DNA of 6,344 bases, taken from Opitutaceae bacterium (GTDB lineage Bacteria > Verrucomicrobiota > Verrucomicrobiia > Opitutales > Opitutaceae). The notes beneath the pieces are model-generated. The model saw only the letters and a list, made by a program, of their open reading frames with translations. It was not told where the DNA came from and did no database searches. The stretch covers positions 1-6,344 of the forward strand of contig SXZN01000155.1 in assembly GCA_005787865.1 (NCBI GenBank), given 5' to 3'. The position numbers and the translations under genes were made by a program. Below are positions 1-4,092 of the stretch, one piece after another (within the stretch, counting starts at the first letter, position 1; each line of letters opens with the position of its first letter).

Positions 1-85
1 GACCCAGCGTGAGCCGCTTTTTAGCATCTGGCTTTAATAGCTCTGTGACCAATTCAAACCCGGTGTCTTTGACGAGTGTGCTCAT
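1..85 (-). CDS. N-terminal fragment of an unidentified small-protein-like gene, cut by window edge
   Basis: An ATG at 85-83 on the minus strand opens a frame that runs without a stop to base 1, giving 28 residues that start MSTLVKDTGF and end KKRLTLG. The charged KPDAKKRLTLG stretch resembles the start of short proteins whose KR(L/I)TLG strand begins an AbrB-like or antitoxin-like fold, but too little is visible to assign a family. No purine-rich ribosome binding site precedes the ATG (the preceding bases read tctcct). The gene lies in the same direction as the upstream ABC ATPase gene, 286 bases beyond its stop, so it probably has its own promoter. The reading rests on an open frame and plausible composition only. 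Confidence 0.5.
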   Translation of the reverse strand, partial: MSTLVKDTGFELVTELLKPDAKKRLTLG

Positions 86-122
86 AGGAGAACTACGTTG
101 CATTAAACCTACTTAAGCACAA

Positions 123-137
123 GTGGGAATTACCCAC
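123..137. promoter_or_regulatory. Inverted repeat upstream of the left-edge gene
   Basis: The arms gtggg (123-127) and cccac (133-137) are perfectly complementary around the loop aatta. The site lies 38 bases before the start codon at 85 on the minus strand, where an operator or a leader hairpin could sit. No protein partner is visible, and a chance palindrome of this length is quite possible. Confidence 0.25.
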
Positions 138-220
138 CTAGGCGCCCGACGTTGAGGCGCAACCCTCGATTGAAATGGGGAGAGAGGGAATAGTTATAAG
201 TTTTAAGGTCTAAGCCTGTA

Positions 221-300
221 CCCTTCGCGTCAGTGGGCGTTCTTCGTGGTTAAAATGGCCCGTTCGTTTTTGCGCCTCTTGCGCCTTTTGTGGCCACTCC
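221..300 (-). repeat. Dispersed repeat composite (ggccacaaaa-gcgcaaa plus ttaaccacgaag units)
   Basis: Read on the minus strand, 300-266 gives ggagtggccacaaaaggcgc and then a second gcgcaaa run, and 256-221 gives attttaaccacgaagaacgc followed by ctgacgcgaaggg. The second part aligns without gaps with 1783-1747 on the minus strand. The first part matches 4120-4093 (minus) and 1241-1276 (plus). No coding potential is apparent. Phrases of this kind (taaccacgaag...gcgcaaa) are, from memory, scattered through intergenic DNA of Verrucomicrobiota and some other phyla. Their function is unknown to me. Confidence 0.6.
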
Positions 301-347
301 ATGAACGCCGCAGACCAACTCGCATTGACCGCCGCCCCTATTGCCCA

Positions 348-360
348 CCGCGGACCGCGG
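348..360 (-). terminator. Weak GC hairpin after the ATPase stop codon
   Basis: The arms ccgcg (348-352) and cgcgg (356-360) can pair around a 3-base loop, 11 bases past the TAA of the ATPase gene on the minus strand. No run of T follows in that direction, so it is not a standard intrinsic terminator. It is listed only because it is the strongest hairpin close to the 3' end of the exporter ATPase. Confidence 0.2.
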
Positions 361-371
361 CCGACTGCGTT

Positions 372-1106
372 TTAGCAGAATTGACCGTCTCGCATGGGCT
401 TAATCTCGTCACACCGCTGGGCGATTTCGGGATTATGCGTCACGAGCACCACCGCCTGGCCGTTTTCCTTGGCCAACTTCGTTAAGAGATCGAATACGAG
501 GTTGGAATTAGTGACGTCCAAATTACCCGTGGGCTCATCGGCGAGGATGATCGAGGGCTGATTGGCCAAGGCCCGAGCCACGGCGACCCGCTGCTGTTCG
601 CCGCCAGAAAGTTGCGTCGCTAAGCGATGCGTTTTCTCCCCAAGGCCGACGTCAGCCAAGAGCGACCGCGCTCGCGCGACCATCTTCGCCTCACCCAAGC
701 GCCCGAGTTTGCGCATGGGCATCATGACATTTTCGAGCGCGGAGAATTCCAACATCAGAAAGTGAAACTGAAAAACAAAGCCGATATGTTCGCACCGCGC
801 CGCCGTGCGATCGAGGTCGCTGCTATTGGACATCAGCTGATCACTGATCCAGATCGAGCCGTCATCGGGCTGGTCGAGGAGACCGAGTAAGTAGAGGAGC
901 GTGCTCTTGCCACAACCAGACGGGCCCACGATCGCCGTCACATGACCTCGCCGCGCCTCAAAGGAGACGCCGCGCAGCACATGCACCCGCCCCTCGCCCT
1001 GACCGAGATGACGGTGCAAATTCGCGCAGCGCAAAGCGAGGCCGGCGGCAGCGTTCTGCGCCGGAGCAGAGAGCAGGGAGGCGGGAGAGGAGAGGGATTT
1101 ACTCAC
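372..1106 (-). CDS. ABC transporter ATP-binding protein, LolD/MacB type
   Basis: This 244-residue nucleotide-binding subunit hydrolyses ATP to drive the FtsX-type permease encoded upstream. All motifs are present: Walker A GPSGCGKST (61-69), Q-loop with Q113 in GFVFQFHFLMLEF, ABC signature LSGGEQQR (166-173), Walker B IILADE (186-191) followed by PTGNLD, and the switch histidine in VTHN (H224). The FVFQFH...EFSALENVMMP stretch is typical of LolD and related MacB-type ATPases, which are usually about 220-235 residues. The first 22 residues are a Ser/Ala-rich extension without family counterpart, so the start is uncertain. The listed start is GTG at 1106, and a short ATG-initiated frame (1131-1099) overlaps it. 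The gene sits 1613 bases downstream of its presumed permease partner, with a toxin-antitoxin pair between them. The C-terminus is short but keeps the H-loop. The substrate is unknown. Confidence 0.93.
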   Translation of the reverse strand: MSKSLSSPASLLSAPAQNAAAGLALRCANLHRHLGQGEGRVHVLRGVSFEARRGHVTAIVGPSGCGKSTLLYLLGLLDQPDDGSIWISDQLMSNSSDLDRTAARCEHIGFVFQFHFLMLEFSALENVMMPMRKLGRLGEAKMVARARSLLADVGLGEKTHRLATQLSGGEQQRVAVARALANQPSIILADEPTGNLDVTNSNLVFDLLTKLAKENGQAVVLVTHNPEIAQRCDEIKPMRDGQFC

Positions 1107-1131
1107 GAGAATTTGGATTCGCGGCCATCAT
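1099..1131 (-). other. Ten-codon leader-like frame overlapping the ATPase start
   Basis: A tandem ATGATG at 1131-1126 on the minus strand opens a frame reading MMAANPNSRE that stops at a TAA (1101-1099). This stop lies just past the GTG (1106-1104) used for the ATPase in another frame. A ggaa stands 5 bases before the first ATG, a better start context than the GTG has. It could be a translationally coupled leader. It could also be the original ATPase start knocked out of frame, or a chance frame. Confidence 0.3.
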
Positions 1132-1148
1132 ATAGGTTCCAAGTTTCC

Positions 1149-1178
1149 AGGATAGCAAGCGGACCTTAGGCCCGCCAA
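1149..1178 (-). promoter_or_regulatory. Possible promoter for the isolated ATPase gene
   Basis: On the minus strand ttggcg (1178-1173) and tatcct (1154-1149) are separated by 18 bases, matching four of six bases of each sigma-70 consensus hexamer. Transcription would begin about 10 bases before the ATGATG at 1131. An inverted pair gccaat/attggc (1174-1179 and 1190-1195) overlaps the -35 side. The ATPase gene needs a promoter in this gap if readthrough from the permease is blocked, but the match itself is weak. Confidence 0.25.
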
Positions 1179-1224
1179 TCAACCCTGATATTGGCAGAAT
1201 CACCCAACCAGAAAACCCCAAACC

Positions 1225-1240
1225 GAATTAACCTTAATTC
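1225..1240. promoter_or_regulatory. Perfect 7+2+7 palindrome gaattaa-cc-ttaattc
   Basis: The arms gaattaa (1225-1231) and ttaattc (1234-1240) are exactly complementary around two bases. The site lies about 95 bases before the first ATG of the ATPase leader, a possible operator position for a dimeric regulator. It also directly abuts the repeat at 1241-1276, so it may instead be part of that repeated element. Confidence 0.3.
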
Positions 1241-1276
1241 CGCAAAAGGATTGGCCACAAAAAGCGCAAAAAAACC
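1241..1276 (+). repeat. Dispersed repeat, ggattggccacaaaaa-gcgcaaa unit
   Basis: The unit aggattggccacaaaaagcg followed by an A-rich tail matches, on the opposite strand, 4120-4093 (aggattggccacaaaaaaca) and 300-266 (ggagtggccacaaaaggcgc). So at least three copies are present in two orientations, all in intergenic DNA. Confidence 0.65.
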
Positions 1277-1318
1277 AAAAGCAGAATATTGGAACGATCC
1301 CGCCACCGACTTGGTACC

Positions 1319-1363
1319 AGCCGCTTTCGCGGCTGATAGTTTAAGTGTAAAGTTAAAGTTTAA
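1319..1363 (+). repeat. REP-like hairpin element, copy A
   Basis: A perfect 6-bp hairpin, agccgc (1319-1324), loop tttc, gcggct (1329-1334), is followed by the tail gatagtttaagtgtaaagtt and a further aaagtttaag. The same hairpin-plus-tail layout recurs at 2541-2589 and, inverted, at 1396-1437. The stem edges and tail are conserved while the loop and stem length vary, as in REP-type elements mobilised by RAYT transposases. No such transposase is in the window. Confidence 0.65.
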
Positions 1364-1395
1364 GGATCAAATGGCGGTTCCATCTGCATCCGTAA

Positions 1396-1437
1396 CTTCA
1401 ACTTAAACTTTAGCCTTAAACTGGCGTGCGACACGCC
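1396..1437 (-). repeat. REP-like hairpin element, copy B (inverted)
   Basis: On the minus strand a 6-bp hairpin with arms ggcgtg and cacgcc (1437-1432 and 1428-1423, loop tcg) is followed by agtttaaggctaaagtttaa. This differs from the tail of copy C at two positions over its first 20 bases. With copy A it forms an inverted pair 32 bases apart, like a bacterial interspersed mosaic element (BIME). Confidence 0.6.
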
Positions 1438-1542
1438 TTAGGTTGCCGATTTCATCTTTTTCCGCCCCTGCCTCAGTCCCAATCCTGCCTCCCATCCTGA
1501 CCCCATCCGTGGTCAAAAACATCTTGGTACAATCCAAACTAA

Positions 1543-1743
1543 TTAACCACGGACGGAGCGCTGTAGCGCGGAGATGGTCACGCTTCAGGCGTGGCCTCGA
1601 ATCCCGCAGCAGCGGGAGCAGGGGTGACCGCAGCGGGTGCCAACTGGGCGATGAGGGAACACCTCACGGATACGATCTGGATTAAATCCAAAAGCCGATT
1701 CCGGGTTTTCCAATTTTCTACTTTCACAATTTTCATCTTTTCC
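1543..1743 (+). repeat. Large direct repeat R1, interrupted copy
   Basis: The left part ttaaccacggacgg (1543-1556) and the right part from 1665 (cacggatacgatctggatta onward to tttcatcttttcc at 1743) are continuous in the second copy at 2615-2708. The first 23 bases of the right part are identical between copies, and the remainder matches with scattered substitutions. In this copy the two parts are separated by 108 extra bases. It flanks the toxin-antitoxin genes on their left in the same orientation as R2. Confidence 0.8.
1557..1664. mobile_element. 108-base hairpin-rich insertion inside R1 (MITE- or REP-like)
   Basis: These bases are absent from the equivalent position of R2 (between 2628 and 2629), which defines the insertion precisely. 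It is GC-rich and foldable: gcgct/agcgc (1558-1562 and 1565-1569), cacgc/gcgtg (1579-1583 and 1589-1593), tcccgc/gcggga (1602-1607 and 1612-1617), and a longer-range ggtcac/gtgacc (1576-1581 and 1624-1629) enclosing the third hairpin. No reading frame of note and no obvious target duplication or terminal inverted repeat was seen. R2 could alternatively have lost it. Confidence 0.5.
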
Positions 1744-1746
1744 TCC

Positions 1747-1783
1747 CCCTTCGCGTCATTTTGCGCCCTTCGTGGTTAAAAAT
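1747..1783 (-). repeat. Dispersed repeat, ttaaccacgaagggcgcaaa unit
   Basis: On the minus strand this reads atttttaaccacgaagggcg and ends tgacgcgaaggg. It aligns over its length with 256-221 on the minus strand, sharing the start ttaaccacgaag and the end gacgcgaaggg and differing mainly in the central nine bases. Confidence 0.65.
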
Positions 1784-1792
1784 TCCTTGGTC

Positions 1793-1847
1793 GATTCGGA
1801 TCTTAGTTTCCCAATTTTCTTCTTTTCCGATTTCATCTTTTTTCGCC
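1793..1847 (+). repeat. Third copy of the pyrimidine-rich right half of R
   Basis: The stretch gattcggatcttagtttccc then aattttcttcttttcc and tttcatcttttttcgcc parallels the end of R1 (1697-1743) and R2 (2660-2713). A shorter related fragment, gatttcatctttttccgcc, is at 1448-1466. These blocks lie between R1 and the antitoxin promoter. Confidence 0.55.
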
Positions 1848-1901
1848 GTCACCTTGATCTATTTTTGGCCTGCGAAATGCCGTAATCGACAATACAAAAC
1901 A

Positions 1902-1907
1902 TATACT
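1902..1907 (+). promoter_or_regulatory. Probable -10 box of the toxin-antitoxin operon
   Basis: The hexamer tatact matches five of six bases of the sigma-70 -10 consensus and sits in a sharply AT-rich stretch (1892-1923) just before the antitoxin ATG at 1924. No good -35 lies 16-18 bases upstream. An alternative pairing is tcgaca (1886-1891) with tattat (1911-1916) at 19 bases. Either implies a very short leader, and no ribosome binding site precedes the ATG. RelB-type antitoxins normally repress their own promoter, but I see no clear operator palindrome. Confidence 0.35.
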
Positions 1908-1923
1908 TTTTATTATTTTTGTA

Positions 1924-2166
1924 ATGAAAACACTGCAAGTTCGTATACCTGAGCAACTGCGCGCCGACGCTGATTCTGTCTTGGCCGACATCGGCCTCGA
2001 TTTGCCGACCGCAGTTCGGCTTTACCTCAACAAGATCGTTCAAACGCGAGGTATTCCTTTTACCTTAGAGGCCTCGCCCATTCGCAGCGAAGTCATCCCC
2101 GTTGATGCTGAAACCCAAGCGCAGATGGATGCTATTGGAACAGCTTGGAAGCAGCAGCGCGTCTAG
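1924..2166 (+). CDS. RelB/DinJ-family type II antitoxin
   Basis: This 80-residue protein matches the RelB/DinJ antitoxin family in length and layout. An N-terminal strand TLQVRIP (3-9) is followed by two helices (about 10-22 and 27-40) with the usual ADIGLDLPTAVRLYLNKIV pattern and then GIPFTLE (43-49), together forming the ribbon-helix-helix DNA-binding fold. The C-terminal 30 residues (51-80) would wrap the partner toxin. In such systems the antitoxin neutralises the toxin and represses the operon as a dimer. The ATG at 1924 has no ribosome binding site but lies directly after an AT-rich promoter, so translation may be nearly leaderless. The stop at 2164-2166 is one base before the toxin ATG, indicating coupled translation. 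The pair is on the strand opposite to the exporter genes. Family assignment is from sequence pattern, not a search. Confidence 0.85.
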   Translation: MKTLQVRIPEQLRADADSVLADIGLDLPTAVRLYLNKIVQTRGIPFTLEASPIRSEVIPVDAETQAQMDAIGTAWKQQRV

Positions 2167-2167
2167 C

Positions 2168-2536
2168 ATGGCTATCATCATCTCCCGCGGGATTCGAGAC
2201 CGGGAGTTTGGCTCAGCCATTCCGGAAGAAGCAAAAATCATCCTGCAACGCACCGCCCGCGTTGCACTCGACACACCCATTGCCAGCCCAGGGCTGCCTG
2301 TGGGGACCTGTCTACTAAAAGTCTATGCAACGTCAACCCGCGGCCCACGCCGGATCGTTTATTTGCTCACGGTCGAAGCGGGAGACCTCTTTTTACTCTT
2401 CTATCGAAACAAGAGCGATGCCGTCGGGGCCAACGTCAGCCCAAAAAATCCTGCGTTCCGTCTACAATTAAAAAAACACCCCGAACTGCTGAGCGAGGAC
2501 ATCAAGGCCAACCGCTTCGATGTGATCGATGTCTAG
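2168..2536 (+). CDS. Putative RelE-superfamily toxin partner of the RelB/DinJ-type antitoxin
   Basis: This encodes 122 residues from ATG 2168, chosen because it follows the antitoxin stop by one base. An upstream in-frame ATG at 2102 would overlap the antitoxin by 65 bases. The central segment, K51-VYAT...GPRRIVYLL (60-67) followed by DLFLLFYRNKSDA (73-85), has the paired strands and basic residues expected of the RelE/ParE/HigB core (compare yRlvY...vyLL.iy.K). The N-terminal helix at 19-33 also fits. The tail (91-122, with KKHPELLSEDIKA) is longer than in compact RelE toxins. If the assignment holds, the protein would be a ribosome-dependent mRNA endonuclease or a related growth inhibitor. 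RelE catalytic residues cannot be placed with confidence, so activity is inferred mainly from operon structure. Its 3' end is followed four bases later by a perfect 8-bp hairpin. Confidence 0.65.
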   Translation: MAIIISRGIRDREFGSAIPEEAKIILQRTARVALDTPIASPGLPVGTCLLKVYATSTRGPRRIVYLLTVEAGDLFLLFYRNKSDAVGANVSPKNPAFRLQLKKHPELLSEDIKANRFDVIDV

Positions 2537-2540
2537 TCCT

Positions 2541-2589
2541 AGCCGCGCACGGCGCGGCTGATAGTTTAAGTGTAAAGTTTAAGTTTAAG
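2541..2589 (+). repeat. REP-like hairpin element, copy C
   Basis: A perfect 8-bp GC hairpin, agccgcgc (2541-2548), loop acg, gcgcggct (2552-2559), begins four bases after the toxin stop codon. The tail gatagtttaagtgtaaagtt is identical to that of copy A for 20 bases and continues taagtttaag. Because of its position it could also slow or end transcription of the toxin gene, although no T-run follows as in a classical intrinsic terminator. Confidence 0.7.
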
Positions 2590-2614
2590 CCCCGACGAAA
2601 CCGCCGGCAGAAGG

Positions 2615-2708
2615 TTAACCACGGACGGCACGGATACGATCTGGATTAAATACAACAGTCCGATTCCGGGTTTCCCAGTTTTTCTACTTTCCTCATTTCA
2701 TCTTTTCC
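2615..2708 (+). repeat. Large direct repeat R2, uninterrupted copy
   Basis: This is the compact counterpart of R1: ttaaccacggacgg joins directly to cacggatacgatctggatta and continues to tttcatcttttcc. It lies 25 bases after the tail of hairpin copy C and ends 12 bases before the stop codon of the permease gene on the other strand. With copy C it repeats the order hairpin element then R block seen left of the toxin-antitoxin genes. Confidence 0.8.
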
Positions 2709-2719
2709 GCCAAAGGCCC

Positions 2720-3982
2720 TCATTGCGACGTGCCGCGAATGATATCCCCTGGCTCGAGGCGGGCGGCGCGGCGGGCGGGAATGACGGCGGCTGTCATAAC
2801 CACGACGGCGGCCGTGAGCGTCGCGACGACGTAATGCCAAATTGACCAATAAACTTGGAAGCTATCGGCGGAGAAAATACCACGAATGCGTATCGGCAGC
2901 TTGGAAACGCCGTAAGTGACCCCCGCCCCCATAATCCAACCGCCCACGGTGCCCATGACCAAGACGATGGCGCCGAGCCAAATAAAAATCCGCGAAATAT
3001 CCTGCCGCGTGTAGCCCATCGAACGGAGAATTGCGATCTCCTTGGTCTTTTCGATGACGATCATCGCCAGCGTATTGAACATCCCGAGTCCGGAGATGAG
3101 AATGATGGTCGAAACTGTCAGGGCCGAGGAGACGCGCAGCGCGCGGAAAACTTCGAGCCAGGTTTTTTCCCGTTCCTGCCAGCCTTTGGCCCCGTGCCGC
3201 AACACTTGCTCCATCTTCGCCGCGTCTTGCGGCGCACGGTCACGATCGAAGAGCGTCACTTGCATAAACGAGGCGCCACTGGTTTTTTTGAGCAGCGAAC
3301 GCGCCTCCCCCAAATGCATGTAAATTCGCACGCGATCGATGTCACTCACCCCCGTCTCATAAAGCGCCGACACCCGGTAACGGCGCTGCTCGGTCCCAGC
3401 CTGCAAAATCAAAGAATCACCCGGGGATAACTGCAACCGATCGGCCAATACTTTGCCAACCAACAGACCCTGCGGGGTCGTGCGGAAATCCTCGAGGCTC
3501 CCTGCGCCGCGCACAATCTGTGAACCCAGATCGGAAACGGCCAAATGATCTTCTAAATTAATGCCATAAATCTTCGCGGCATCATTCTTAAAGGTGCTAT
3601 CGGCAATCACCGAGCCCTGCACCACGGTTGAGACGCCTGAGACATTACGAAATTTCCGGAGCGCCTCGGTGATCAAGGCCGGATCCTCCACGCCCTCGAT
3701 GTATTTTCGCCCGGTCCGATCAGCCGCGACCTCAAACTTGCTGGCCTCGGCATCGTGACCTGCCGCGGCGATCGCTAAAATCGTGCTCTGGATTTTATCC
3801 TCGATGCGAATGGCGCCGTTGGTGCCGAGAATCGTCCGAATAAAAAATTGCTCGAAGCCACTCGTCTGCGCCTGAGTGACAATGAAAAAGCCGATGCCAA
3901 AAACAATCCCCGCCAGACTCATCAGCATCGAGCGCTTACGAGCGGTCAGAAAACGAAGAGCGATGCGGAGGTTAGTGGACAA
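2720..3982 (-). CDS. ABC transporter permease, FtsX/LolC-E/MacB type
   Basis: This 420-residue inner-membrane subunit couples ATP hydrolysis to conformational change in its periplasmic domain. The order is one membrane helix (about 18-37), a large periplasmic domain (about 38-283), then three helices (about 287-308, 332-357, 383-402), which is the MacB/LolC-E topology with N- and C-termini inside. EKTKEIAILRSMGYTRQDIS (311-330) is the conserved cytoplasmic coupling segment, and IPARRAARLEPGDIIRG near the end is typical of the family. The SGFEQFF...LGTNGAIRI stretch after helix 1 resembles LolC/LolE. The start is TTG at 3982: the frame has a TGA 14 codons upstream with no ATG between, and the first internal Met (19) would remove part of helix 1. 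No ribosome binding site is visible; a pure pyrimidine tract precedes the start. The gene lies 153 bases after the adaptor gene. In some homologous loci the ATPase gene follows directly, whereas here repeats and the toxin-antitoxin pair intervene. Confidence 0.92.
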   Translation of the reverse strand: MSTNLRIALRFLTARKRSMLMSLAGIVFGIGFFIVTQAQTSGFEQFFIRTILGTNGAIRIEDKIQSTILAIAAAGHDAEASKFEVAADRTGRKYIEGVEDPALITEALRKFRNVSGVSTVVQGSVIADSTFKNDAAKIYGINLEDHLAVSDLGSQIVRGAGSLEDFRTTPQGLLVGKVLADRLQLSPGDSLILQAGTEQRRYRVSALYETGVSDIDRVRIYMHLGEARSLLKKTSGASFMQVTLFDRDRAPQDAAKMEQVLRHGAKGWQEREKTWLEVFRALRVSSALTVSTIILISGLGMFNTLAMIVIEKTKEIAILRSMGYTRQDISRIFIWLGAIVLVMGTVGGWIMGAGVTYGVSKLPIRIRGIFSADSFQVYWSIWHYVVATLTAAVVVMTAAVIPARRAARLEPGDIIRGTSQ

Positions 3983-4016
3983 AGGGGGAAGGAAGAAAAA
4001 GGGAGAAAGGAGAAAG
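3981..4016 (+). repeat. 36-base pure-purine tract before the permease start
   Basis: Every base from 3981 to 4016 is A or G, bounded by c3980 and t4017. On the coding (minus) strand this is a run of only C and T directly upstream of, and touching, the TTG start codon. It takes the place of a ribosome binding site. Such tracts can form triplex DNA, but that is only a possibility. Confidence 0.6.
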
Positions 4017-4042
4017 TAAATTCATCGATACCGTTAATATCA

Positions 4043-4057
4043 TCACCCGTGGGGTGA
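4043..4057. promoter_or_regulatory. Hairpin in the adaptor-permease spacer
   Basis: The arms tcaccc (4043-4048) and gggtga (4052-4057) pair perfectly around gtg. The hairpin lies between the adaptor and permease genes, and 14 bases further right (4072-4079) is gcttaaac, a fragment of the agtttaag tail. It may be a degenerate member of the REP-like family, or an RNA hairpin that tunes expression of the permease relative to the adaptor. No T-run follows on either strand, so a terminator is unlikely. Confidence 0.3.
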
Positions 4058-4092
4058 CTGCTCTACTCCTCGGCTTAAACTGCAATTTTCAG

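Larger units (their letters stand above)
86..371. other. Intergenic region between the ATPase gene and the left-edge gene
   Basis: No credible gene is visible here. The region holds two GC hairpins (123-137 and 348-360), a gcgcc/ggcgc inverted pair at 142-160, and a composite of dispersed repeats at 221-300 described separately. It must contain the end of the ATPase transcript and probably the promoter of the gene starting at 85, but I see no convincing -35/-10 pair. Confidence 0.6.
1107..1923. other. Long repeat-filled intergenic region between ATPase and toxin-antitoxin genes
   Basis: No credible protein gene is present in these 817 bases. From left to right they hold a possible ATPase promoter (1149-1178, minus), a palindrome (1225-1240), a ggccacaaaa repeat (1241-1276), an inverted pair of hairpin elements (1319-1363 and 1396-1437), and a copy of tttcatctttttccgcc (about 1448-1466). 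Next come a minus-strand copy of the ccgtggt unit (1504-1517), the large repeat R1 with its insertion (1543-1743), a gcgcccttcgtggttaaaa repeat (1747-1783), a third tttcccaattttct block (1793-1847), and the AT-rich promoter of the antitoxin. Confidence 0.7.

Noticed and set aside
246..485. Plus-strand open frame of 79 codons
   Set aside because: It begins in a dispersed repeat and runs antisense into the 3' end of the ATPase gene. Arg/Pro-rich composition indicates an out-of-frame shadow.
1191..1406. Plus-strand frame of 71 codons in the gap
   Set aside because: It spans the palindrome, a dispersed repeat and hairpin element A, with low-complexity Lys/Ala/Asn content and no ribosome binding site. 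It looks like repeat-derived chance coding.
1319..1437. CRISPR array
   Set aside because: Repeats are few, inverted with respect to one another, irregularly spaced and carry long tails. No uniform repeat-spacer pattern exists.
2102..2167. Longer form of the toxin starting at ATG 2102
   Set aside because: It would overlap the antitoxin by 65 bases and add a residue string with no family resemblance. The ATG at 2168, one base after the antitoxin stop, fits normal operon structure.
2541..2559. Classical rho-independent terminator for the toxin gene
   Set aside because: The stem is excellent, but the following bases are gatagtttaag with no T-run, and the same hairpin with the same tail occurs as a repeat at 1319. 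It is therefore annotated as a REP-like element.
1543..2708. Composite transposon carrying the toxin-antitoxin genes
   Set aside because: The flanking direct repeats contain no transposase frame and no insertion-sequence-like terminal inverted repeats. Recombination between dispersed repeats explains the layout without a transposon.
2855..3430. Plus-strand open frame of 191 codons
   Set aside because: It is entirely antisense to the well-supported permease gene. Its His/Arg/Pro-rich product has no domain pattern, and such frames are common opposite GC-rich genes.
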